DNA from: an uncultured Corynebacterium sp.
GTDB lineage: Bacteria; Actinomycetota; Actinomycetes; Mycobacteriales; Mycobacteriaceae
Length of the DNA: 32,673 nt
Assembly: GCF_945649885.1 (NCBI RefSeq)
Contig: NZ_CALZFS010000014.1
Span: forward strand, 1-32,673
Reading direction: 5' to 3'
Shown: positions 17,258-25,461 of the stretch, in pieces
Layout of the letters: each line of letters starts with the position of its first letter
Numbering within the stretch: position 1 is the stretch's first letter
Position numbers and translations under genes: made by a program
Notes under the pieces: model-generated
What the model was told of the DNA's origin: nothing
Seen by the model: only the letters and a program-made list of their open reading frames with translations
The model's database searches: none

Positions 17258-20200
17258 GTGTCTTTGAGCAAGGTTCCCTCCCACTACCTGAGGGCCTCAG
17301 ATGCACCTCCTAAACGCACCCTCTGGGACATCCTGGTGGATATCTCATCCACCTACCCTGAGGCCGCAGCCATTGATGATGGCCAGGTCCTCACCTATGC
17401 AGAGCTGATGCAGGAGGTCACCGACCTTGCCGCTGACATGCATGCCCAGGGCGTGCGTCGTGGTGACCGCGTGGGCATCCGCATGCCATCCGGCACCCGT
17501 GATCTCTACATCTCCATTCTGGCGACCCTTGCTGCTGGTGCTGCCTATGTTCCGGTGGATGCTGATGATCCTGAGGAACGCGCGGAGATGGTGTTTGGCG
17601 AAGCCCACATCAATGCCCTTTTTGATGCCACCGGCTTCCACATGATCAAGCCCACCCCGGGCGGAGATACCCGCCGTCCCCGTCTGGATGACACGGCCTG
17701 GATCATCTTCACCTCCGGTTCCACCGGCAAGCCCAAGGGCGTTGCCGTTTCCCACCGTTCTGCCGCAGCCTTTGTGGATGCGGAAGCCCAGATGTTCCTG
17801 GTGGATCACCCACAAGGCCCACTCGGCCCGGAAGATCGTGTCCTGGCGGGACTGTCAGTTGCCTTCGATGCCTCCTGTGAGGAGATGTGGCTGGCGTGGG
17901 GACATGGCGCCTGCCTGGTTCCTGCCCCTCGCTCCCTGGTGCGCTCCGGCATGGATCTTGGCCCCTGGTTGATTCGCCGTGATATCACCGTGGTGTCCAC
18001 CGTGCCCACCCTCGCGGGCCTGTGGCCGGCGGAAGCCCTGGCCCATGTGCGTCTGTTGATCGTCGGTGGTGAGGCCTGCTCCCAGGAACTCGTTGAACGC
18101 TTATCCACAGATGACCGTGAAGTCTGGAACACCTACGGCCCCACTGAAGCAACGGTGGTTGCCTGTGGTACCCAGCTCTACCCCGGAAAGCCCGTGGGCA
18201 TCGGTCTCCCCCTTGCCGGCTGGGATCTGGTTGTGGTGGACGCTGAGGGCCAACCCGTCCAGATCGGTGAGGTCGGCGAACTGGTCATCGGCGGTGTCGG
18301 TCTTGCCCGTTACCTCGACGTGGAGAAGGACCGCGAGAAATACGCACCTTTGAAGAGCGTGGGATGGCACCGCGCCTACCGTTCCGGCGACCATGTCCGA
18401 CTGGAAGAAGATGGCCTCTACTTCATCGGTCGTGTGGATGACCAGGTGAAAATCGGTGGACGCCGCATTGAACTGGGTGAGGTGGATGCCAATGTGGCAG
18501 CACTACCCAATGTGCGTTCCTCCGCTGTGGTTGTCCAGAGCACCGGTGCTGATGAAAAGGTCTTGGTGGCCTATGTGTCTCTTGAAGATGAACAAAGCGG
18601 TTTTGATCAGAGGGTGGCAGCTCAGCGTCTTGCAGAGACCATGCCTGCAGCACTTGTTCCCCGCATCCATGTGATGGAGGAACTTCCTGTCACCACCTCC
18701 GGCAAGGTGGATAAGAAATCCCTGCCCTGGCCCCTTCCTGGCACCACCGTAGACACCGCAGGCTTAAGTGAGACGGAAGCCTGGATCGCGGAACTCTGGG
18801 TGGATGTCCTGGGCACCTCCGTATCCGGCAAGGATGCTGACTTCTTCTCCCTGGGTGGCACCTCCCTGGCAGCAGCCACCCTGGTGGGGCGTCTCCGTGA
18901 GAAGGTTCCCACCGTTGCGGTACGTGATCTCTATGATCATCCCCGCCTGGAGAAACTCGCTGAGCGTGTGGAGAACGTCGCCGCTGATTCCGGTGTCTCC
19001 CTGCAGGAATCAGCCCCCACCATTCACCGTGAAGTTAAACCGGTTGCTGCCGGCACCCGCCTGGTGCAGACGCTGATCCAGATTCCGATCATGACGCTGC
19101 AGGCAGCACAGTGGATCGCATGGTTGGCCCTGGGAAACAACATCCTGGCCACCATGGACTTTGAATGGGCCCGTCCCCTCTCCTGGTGGATTGTCATCGC
19201 GATGGTCCTCATCTTCGCCACTCCGATTGGTCGCCTCCCCATCGGTGGTTGGGGTGCACGCCTGATCACACGCGGTATCCAACCTGGTGATTATCCCCGC
19301 GGTGGTTCCGTCCACCTGCGCATCTGGGCTGCGGAACGTCTGGCGGACGCCTCCGGCTCCCGCAATATCTCCGGTGCCACCTGGGTGAACTACTTCGCCC
19401 GATCCTTAGGGGTTAGTGTGGGCCGCGGGGTGGATCTACACTCCCTGCCACCGATCACCGGCATGCTGACCCTGGGTGACAATGTGTCTATCGAGCAGGA
19501 GGTTGACCTGCGCGGATACTGGCTGGATGGCGATATTCTGCACCTGGGTACCGTGGTGATCGGCAAGAATGCCCGTATCGGTTCCCGCTCCACCCTGCTC
19601 CCCGGCACGGTGATCGGTGAAGGCGCGCACCTGTTGCCTGGTTCCACCGTCACCGGTGACAAGGACATCAAGCCCGGCTCCCGCTGGTCCGGTTCCCCGG
19701 CGCAGAAGGTGGGCCGTGCCAAGCACCGCTTCCCACAGGAACACCCACCACGTCGTTCCAGCTGGGTGCCGGTTTTCGGCGCCACTTCCATCGTGCTGTC
19801 CCTCCTACCTCTCGCAGCACTGGGAGTAGGGGCAGCGGTGACCTTGTGGTTGGCACAAATAAGCTCCCTGTCCTTGGTCTGGGGGGTGCTGGTATTCGCC
19901 GCGGTTGGTGCGCTGGCCGCTTTTGCCACCTACACGGTGTTCATCTGGGTGCTGGTACGTCTGCTCAGCATCGGTGTGAAAGGCGGGATCACCCCGGTCC
20001 GTTCCCGTCTGGGGTGGCAGGTCTGGGCCATTGAACGGCTCATGGATGATGCCCGCACCTACCTCTTCCCACTGTATGCAGCGCAGCTGACACCGATGTG
20101 GTTCCGCAGTCTGGGTGCCAAGATCGGCAAAGATGTGGAGATTTCCACCGCCGTGATGGTGCCCAAGCTGGCTGAAATCCGCGAGGGTGCTTTTCTTGCC

Positions 20201-21139
20201 GATGACACCATGATCGGTGGCTATGAGCTGGGCAATGGTTGGCTGCTCACCGGCGAAACCCGCATTGGTAAACGCTCCTTCCTGGGCAACTCCGGTATCG
20301 CGGGGCCAGAGCGCAAACTGGCTAAGAACTCCTTGGTTGCCGTGCTCTCCTCCACTCCGAAGAAGGCCAAAGCCAACTCCAACTGGTGGGGTTCCCCGCC
20401 GGAGCGCATGCGTCGTGTCACCGTCGAGGTTGATGAGGGTGGGGCGAAAACCTATAACCCGGGCCTGGGTGTGAAAGCTGCCCGTGGCCTGGTAGAAACC
20501 GCTCGTCTGCTGGCCCCGATGTCCTCTGGTGTGCTGGCAGCACTGACTCTTGTAATTCTCCAGTGGCTGACCATGACCTACAACCTGTGGATCGCCTGGC
20601 TGCTCGGCGGCCTGGTCCTCATGTCCATCGGCGTGTTGGCCATGGCGCTAACTGTTGCGGTGAAGTGGATCTGCGTGGGCAGACACAAGCCCGCTGATCA
20701 CCCGCTGTTCAGTTGGTTTGTGTGGCTCAATGAACTCCAGGATGCCTTCGTGGAAACCGTCGCCGGCCCCTGGTTCCTGGTGCCTAACCTCGGCACCAAC
20801 TCACTCAACCTCGGACTCAAGGCCCTGGGTGCCCACATCGGCAAAGGCGCCTGGATTGAAAGCTACTGGTTCCCCGAAACCGACCTCTGTCATATCGGCA
20901 AGGGTGCCACCGTGGGCCCTGGCACCGTTGTGCAGACCCACCTCTTCCAGGACCGCGTCATGAGCCTGGATACTGTCACCGTGGCCGAGGGCGCCACCCT
21001 GGCGGACCACTCAGTGGCCCTGCCCGCAGCGCTTATCGACGCCTCCGCCACCATCGGACCAGGTTCCCTGGTCATGCGCGGCGACCGCGTCCCCGCCAAC
21101 ACCCGCTGGCAGGGAAACCCGATCGAACCATGGATCTAG
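17258..21139 (+). CDS. NRPS-like protein: adenylation - carrier - membrane/hexapeptide-repeat C-terminus
   Basis: A 1293-residue single-module enzyme with no condensation or thioesterase domain. Adenylation domain: TSGSTGKPKG (152-161), FDASCEEMW (203-211), NTYGPTEATV (291-300), YRSGDHV (374-380) and SGKVDKKSLP (481-490). Asp204 sits where the alpha-amino-binding Asp of amino-acid-activating domains lies. Carrier: FFSLGGTSL, with Ser536 as the phosphopantetheine site. After about residue 600, membrane helices alternate with three left-handed beta-helix (hexapeptide) regions (near 735-815, 1005-1060 and 1195-1290). This matches the Pls-type terminal domain family, which includes poly-lysine synthase relatives. 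The start is GTG 17258, eight bases after the MarR stop. Product unknown; probably a membrane-made amino acid homopolymer or envelope modification. Confidence 0.88.
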   Translation: MSLSKVPSHYLRASDAPPKRTLWDILVDISSTYPEAAAIDDGQVLTYAELMQEVTDLAADMHAQGVRRGDRVGIRMPSGTRDLYISILATLAAGAAYVPVDADDPEERAEMVFGEAHINALFDATGFHMIKPTPGGDTRRPRLDDTAWIIFTSGSTGKPKGVAVSHRSAAAFVDAEAQMFLVDHPQGPLGPEDRVLAGLSVAFDASCEEMWLAWGHGACLVPAPRSLVRSGMDLGPWLIRRDITVVSTVPTLAGLWPAEALAHVRLLIVGGEACSQELVERLSTDDREVWNTYGPTEATVVACGTQLYPGKPVGIGLPLAGWDLVVVDAEGQPVQIGEVGELVIGGVGLARYLDVEKDREKYAPLKSVGWHRAYRSGDHVRLEEDGLYFIGRVDDQVKIGGRRIELGEVDANVAALPNVRSSAVVVQSTGADEKVLVAYVSLEDEQSGFDQRVAAQRLAETMPAALVPRIHVMEELPVTTSGKVDKKSLPWPLPGTTVDTAGLSETEAWIAELWVDVLGTSVSGKDADFFSLGGTSLAAATLVGRLREKVPTVAVRDLYDHPRLEKLAERVENVAADSGVSLQESAPTIHREVKPVAAGTRLVQTLIQIPIMTLQAAQWIAWLALGNNILATMDFEWARPLSWWIVIAMVLIFATPIGRLPIGGWGARLITRGIQPGDYPRGGSVHLRIWAAERLADASGSRNISGATWVNYFARSLGVSVGRGVDLHSLPPITGMLTLGDNVSIEQEVDLRGYWLDGDILHLGTVVIGKNARIGSRSTLLPGTVIGEGAHLLPGSTVTGDKDIKPGSRWSGSPAQKVGRAKHRFPQEHPPRRSSWVPVFGATSIVLSLLPLAALGVGAAVTLWLAQISSLSLVWGVLVFAAVGALAAFATYTVFIWVLVRLLSIGVKGGITPVRSRLGWQVWAIERLMDDARTYLFPLYAAQLTPMWFRSLGAKIGKDVEISTAVMVPKLAEIREGAFLADDTMIGGYELGNGWLLTGETRIGKRSFLGNSGIAGPERKLAKNSLVAVLSSTPKKAKANSNWWGSPPERMRRVTVEVDEGGAKTYNPGLGVKAARGLVETARLLAPMSSGVLAALTLVILQWLTMTYNLWIAWLLGGLVLMSIGVLAMALTVAVKWICVGRHKPADHPLFSWFVWLNELQDAFVETVAGPWFLVPNLGTNSLNLGLKALGAHIGKGAWIESYWFPETDLCHIGKGATVGPGTVVQTHLFQDRVMSLDTVTVAEGATLADHSVALPAALIDASATIGPGSLVMRGDRVPANTRWQGNPIEPWI

Positions 21140-21162
21140 CGGTACGCTGATAGCAGCGATGC

Positions 21163-21212
21163 ACAAACGATGGCCTGTATGAGGGAACATTCCCCCGGAG
21201 GCCCTCGTTTGT
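21163..21212. repeat. Compound inverted repeat downstream of the NRPS-like gene
   Basis: The 14-base arms ACAAACGATGGCCT (21163-21176) and AGGCCCTCGTTTGT (21199-21212) pair with one mismatch. Their loop contains a second hairpin, GGGAA (21183-21187) with TTCCC (21190-21194). No T-run follows, and the real terminator lies 90 bases further on. This could be a structured 3' end, a processing or stability element, or a small RNA. Confidence 0.6.
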
Positions 21213-21303
21213 TGCTGAAAGTTGTGTTTTAACAAGAGAAATAGTCTTAAACGATGCCCTCTGGGGCAAGTGCTCCCCTATTGAGTGGACCTTCAACACG
21301 CGC

Positions 21304-21337
21304 AAAGGCCGGGAATCCATGTGGATTCCCGGCCTTT
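21304..21337. terminator. Bidirectional terminator between NRPS-like gene and ppk2
   Basis: A perfect 15-base inverted repeat (AAAGGCCGGGAATCC / GGATTCCCGGCCTTT) with a 4-base loop lies between two convergent genes. Because the arms begin AAA and end TTT, a short U-run forms at the 3' side on either strand. Confidence 0.85.
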
Positions 21338-21350
21338 AAAATTCCTGTGG

Positions 21351-22250
21351 CTAGTCGCCGATCTGGTCCCGTCCACGCAGGACGATCTTGGGATCAGGCT
21401 CTCCCACGATGTCATAGTCCTTATCCGTGTAATCAAACTTGGACAGGACATAACGGATGGCGTTGATACGCGCACGCTTCTTGTCATTCGACTTGATGGT
21501 GACCCACGGGGATTCATCAGTATCGGTATAACGGAACTGTTCCTCCTTGGCGCGGGTGTAATCATCCCAACGGTCCAAGGAAGCCAGGTCCATCGGCGAC
21601 AGCTTCCACTGACGCACCGGATCCACCTGACGGATGGCGAAACGGGTGCGCTGTTCCTTACGCGTCACCGAGAACCAGAACTTGGTCAGAGAGATACCGG
21701 ACCCCAGCAGCATGTTCTCCAGCATGGGGACCTCGCGGAGGAACTCAGCATGCTGTGATTCAGTACAGAACCCCATGACGCGCTCAACACCGGAACGGTT
21801 GTACCAGGAGCGGTCAAAAAACACGATCTCACCGGCTGATGGGAAGTGTTGGATATAACGCTGGAAGTACCAGGAGGTGGACTCGCGTGGTGATGGCTTC
21901 TCCAGGGCTACGGTGCGGGCACCACGGGGGTTGAGGTGCTCATTGAAACGCTTGATGGTGCCCCCCTTGCCTGCAGCATCGCGTCCCTCGAAGAGAATGA
22001 TGTGGCGCTGGCCTGTTTCCTTGGTCCAGTTCTGCCACTTCAGCAGCTCAATCTGGAGTGCGCGCTTGATAACCTCGTACTCATCACGAGACATGCGTTC
22101 TTCATAGGGGTAATTCTCACGCCAGGTTTCAATGGGGGTTCCATCGGGCCGCAGGAGTACCGGATCATCCTCGTCAGAGTCGTCTACGATATAGCCCTCG
22201 GTTTGAGCGAGGTCGATGACGGGAAGATCATTCTCTGTAGTTTCAGCCAT
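21351..22250 (-). CDS. ppk2B: Polyphosphate kinase 2 family protein
   Basis: About 299 residues from ATG 22250 (MAETTENDLPV). PPK2 enzymes move phosphate between polyphosphate and nucleoside di- or triphosphates. Visible motifs are Walker A FEGRDAAGKGGTIKRF, LEKPSPRESTSWYFQRY, the Walker B-like VFFDRSWYNRSGVERVMG, and the lid FWFSVTRKEQRTRF. The ending KFDYTDKDYD is family-typical. An upstream TTG (22274) or ATG (22268) would add six to eight residues; no start has a strong Shine-Dalgarno. The homologue beside porA in C. glutamicum (NCgl2620, PPK2B as I recall) is a characterised class II polyphosphate kinase, and the shared neighbourhood supports orthology. Confidence 0.92.
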   Translation of the reverse strand: MAETTENDLPVIDLAQTEGYIVDDSDEDDPVLLRPDGTPIETWRENYPYEERMSRDEYEVIKRALQIELLKWQNWTKETGQRHIILFEGRDAAGKGGTIKRFNEHLNPRGARTVALEKPSPRESTSWYFQRYIQHFPSAGEIVFFDRSWYNRSGVERVMGFCTESQHAEFLREVPMLENMLLGSGISLTKFWFSVTRKEQRTRFAIRQVDPVRQWKLSPMDLASLDRWDDYTRAKEEQFRYTDTDESPWVTIKSNDKKRARINAIRYVLSKFDYTDKDYDIVGEPDPKIVLRGRDQIGD

Positions 22251-22347
22251 GAAGTGGATTCTACCCATTATCAAACATTTGAGCGCGTTAACACAGTATT
22301 TTTCATATTTTCCCGCTGCTCTTGGGGGTCACCTGTGTCTGGGCATG

Positions 22348-22377
22348 AAAAAACTCCAACCCACAAGGGATTGGAGT
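22348..22377 (-). terminator. Terminator of the porH-porA operon
   Basis: On the minus strand, ACTCCAATCCC and GGGTTGGAGT pair as ten base pairs with one bulge around a TTGT loop and run into six T. It lies 36 bases past the porA stop codon. Confidence 0.9.
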
Positions 22378-22412
22378 CATCCAGGTCTAGTTACGCCGCA
22401 GCGTAAATAGAA

Positions 22413-22550
22413 TTAGCCAACCAGGCCGAGGAGCTTGGAAACTGCGTCAGCCCAGGAGCCGGCGTCGCCGAGCAGGTCGAAAGCTGCACCGAAGAGGCCG
22501 GTGTTGGAAAGAACTGCGGTGTCAGTCAGGAACTGGTAGATATCGCTCAT
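22413..22550 (-). CDS. porA: Outer-membrane (mycomembrane) porin subunit PorA
   Basis: A 45-residue protein beginning MSDIYQFLTDTAVLSNTG and ending KLLGLVG. It has the same length and residue pattern as C. glutamicum PorA, which forms the main cation-selective mycomembrane channel together with PorH. It has no signal peptide, as in the known protein. Ser15, the position reported to be O-mycoloylated in C. glutamicum, is conserved. AAGGAG lies eight bases before ATG 22550. Codon choice is strongly biased (AAC, CTC, GGC), as in highly expressed genes. It lies 77 bases downstream of porH, within one transcript closed by a strong terminator. Confidence 0.93.
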   Translation of the reverse strand: MSDIYQFLTDTAVLSNTGLFGAAFDLLGDAGSWADAVSKLLGLVG

Positions 22551-22627
22551 TTTTATATCTCCTTTAGAGAATCAGATACGGGTGAAAAGGGAGGCTTTAG
22601 GCACTTACCTAACAGCCATACCAATAA

Positions 22628-22801
22628 TTAGGAGGAGAAGTTATCAACAGCGTTGCTGGTGTCTTCGGTGTTGTCGCCGAAGTTATCGAAGAAGCCCAGG
22701 AACTGAGCGATCAGTGCTGGTGCATCCTGGAAAGCAGTTCCGATGTTCTTGCCGAAGGTTGCGAAGTCGGACAGGTTGTCCTTGAGGAGGGAAAGATCCA
22801 T
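22628..22801 (-). CDS. porH: Outer-membrane (mycomembrane) porin subunit PorH
   Basis: A 57-residue protein beginning MDLSLLKDNLSDFATFGKN and ending AVDNFSS. C. glutamicum PorH is also 57 residues and shares the MDLSLLK start, the FFDNFGD centre and the NFSS end. PorH pairs with PorA to build the channel, and the reported mycoloylated Ser56 is present. It has an amphipathic-helix pattern and no signal peptide. AGGAG lies seven bases before ATG 22801. It is the first gene of the porH-porA operon, downstream of groEL2, as in C. glutamicum. Confidence 0.93.
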   Translation of the reverse strand: MDLSLLKDNLSDFATFGKNIGTAFQDAPALIAQFLGFFDNFGDNTEDTSNAVDNFSS

Positions 22802-22821
22802 GAGAAGTCTCCTAGAAGAGG

Positions 22822-22838
22822 ACCAGCAAAAAGCTGGT
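22822..22838 (-). promoter_or_regulatory. Hairpin in the porH leader
   Basis: The leader RNA can form ACCAGC / GCTGGT, six perfect pairs with a loop of five U, ending about ten bases before the Shine-Dalgarno AGGAG of porH. It could stabilise the 5' end or tune ribosome access. Confidence 0.45.
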
Positions 22839-22881
22839 GAAGGTTGCCAGTTAACTGACGCCCCTCAGGACGTCACTTCAC

Positions 22882-22910
22882 TATTGAATCACATTTTGAG
22901 CTTCCGTCAA
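22882..22910 (-). promoter_or_regulatory. Predicted sigma-A promoter of porH-porA
   Basis: TTGACG (22905-22910) and TCAATA (22882-22887) are separated by 17 bases on the minus strand. Transcription would begin near 22875 and give a leader of about 75 bases. It is based on motif and spacing only. Confidence 0.5.
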
Positions 22911-23119
22911 GGTGAACAGCAAATATTTTTAACGTTTCGGAAATGTCAGCACATTCGATTCCCGGAACGCTTATACGTGCCTGAAAATGAGGCCTGAACA
23001 GGAACAACTCCACTAGGGCAAACCTTGGAAGTGAAAAGTTTTCACGCACTGAGGTGAAAAGTGTAACGAGATCCAATGGCGTGTCGATTAAAGCCAAACC
23101 TGCAAAAACTCACACCCCA

Positions 23120-23143
23120 AATCACCCCCATACGAGGGTGATT
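23120..23143. repeat. Inverted repeat upstream of porH promoter
   Basis: AATCACCC (23120-23127) and GGGTGATT (23136-23143) are perfect 8-base arms around 8 bases, with flanking CCAAAT and ATTTGG forming a further outer pair offset by six bases. The position about 210 bases upstream of the predicted porH promoter is compatible with a regulator site or an RNA hairpin after the groEL2 terminator. Confidence 0.45.
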
Positions 23144-23250
23144 CACGGCATTTGGCACCCACCTGGGCCCGGGGATCATACAGCTGAGAAGCTCATGTCC
23201 GCACTGAGCCGCGCAGTCACAGGACCAAATCAGCCACTTTCCGTGACCTT

Positions 23251-23299
23251 AAAATGAGCTGTGCCCCCTGTGTGCTCAATCAAGCGCACAGGGGGCACA
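23251..23299 (-). terminator. Rho-independent terminator of groEL2
   Basis: On the minus strand a 17-base stem (TGTGCCCCCTGTGCGCT with its partner at 23260-23276, one wobble pair) and a 6-base loop are followed by GCTCATTTTAA. It lies about 50 bases past the groEL2 stop. Confidence 0.85.
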
Positions 23300-23347
23300 T
23301 ATATAAGGAATGGGGATCAACCACCCCCCACAGGGGCTACAGGGGGC

Positions 23348-25030
<1,683 letters not shown>

Positions 25031-25112
25031 TCATCTGTCCGGCAGGCGCCCGCGACGGCACGGTTAGTGAGTGTGGACCAACCTCACCCGTCGAACAGTT
25101 CATGATCATTTG

Positions 25113-25139
25113 CTGGCACTCATACGAGTTAAGTGCTAA
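25113..25139. promoter_or_regulatory. CIRCE element 1 (HrcA operator) of groEL2
   Basis: CTGGCACTC, a 9-base spacer, then AAGTGCTAA fits the CIRCE consensus TTAGCACTC-N9-GAGTGCTAA with three changes. It lies about 120 bases upstream of the groEL2 start, just past the predicted -10. Confidence 0.85.
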
Positions 25140-25144
25140 CTCCT

Positions 25145-25173
25145 GTTTTAGCACTCACCGGGGTCGAGTGCAA
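25145..25173 (-). promoter_or_regulatory. Predicted groEL2 promoter
   Basis: TTGCAC (25168-25173) and TAAAAC (25145-25150) are separated by 17 bases on the minus strand. Both hexamers lie almost wholly within CIRCE element 2, so repressor binding would exclude RNA polymerase. Confidence 0.65.
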
Positions 25174-25174
25174 G
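25148..25174. promoter_or_regulatory. CIRCE element 2 (HrcA operator) of groEL2
   Basis: TTAGCACTC, a 9-base spacer, then GAGTGCAAG. The left arm is a perfect match to the CIRCE consensus and the right arm differs at two positions. It overlaps the predicted promoter. Confidence 0.88.
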
Positions 25175-25248
25175 CTTTGTCACTTTCATCCGGGGGAAGT
25201 TCGCCACCGGCTGATAACGGGGTCACTTCCAGTGTCAGCCCCTCCTGA

Positions 25249-25461
25249 CTACGGCAGCCTCGTACCCACAGCCAGCCCCTGAGCCCGTGACCAGAGATAA
25301 ACCATCAGGAGGGTGATGAGGATGACCGCGAGGACACCTGTGCCCATCCATATGACTGTCGCACGATTACGGGCCCGTCGCTTCTGCTTCCGCTCCGCCT
25401 CATATTCTTCTTCAGTACGTACAGCATCCAGCTGCACACCATCTGCATGGCGAAAACTCAC
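25249..25461 (-). CDS. Small single-span membrane protein, last gene of the GTPase operon
   Basis: About 70 residues from GTG 25461. An acidic/basic cytoplasmic segment (TEEEYEAERKQKRRARNRAT) precedes one transmembrane helix (VIWMGTGVLAVILITLLMVYLW, in part) and a short tail. Positive charges before the helix suggest the N-terminus is inside. The start codon overlaps the GTPase-like gene's stop as GTGA, so it is made in coupling with that protein; a TTG at 25470 is the other option. It has no recognised family. Position and size suggest a membrane anchor or effector for the upstream complex, which is inference only. Confidence 0.7.
   Translation of the reverse strand: MSFRHADGVQLDAVRTEEEYEAERKQKRRARNRATVIWMGTGVLAVILITLLMVYLWSRAQGLAVGTRLP

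Larger units (their letters stand above)
22802..23347. other. Gene-free region between groEL2 and porH
   Basis: This 546-base stretch holds no credible gene. On the minus strand it carries the groEL2 terminator, an inverted repeat at 23120-23143, a predicted porH promoter at 22882-22910 and a hairpin in the porH leader. The one open frame (22873-23097, minus, 74 codons from TTG) has no ribosome-binding site and overlaps the predicted promoter. The remainder looks like a large regulatory region for the abundant porins. Confidence 0.7.

Noticed and set aside
22873..23097. A 74-codon minus-strand open frame between groEL2 and porH
   Set aside because: It starts at TTG with no Shine-Dalgarno, overlaps the predicted porH promoter and has no recognisable sequence.
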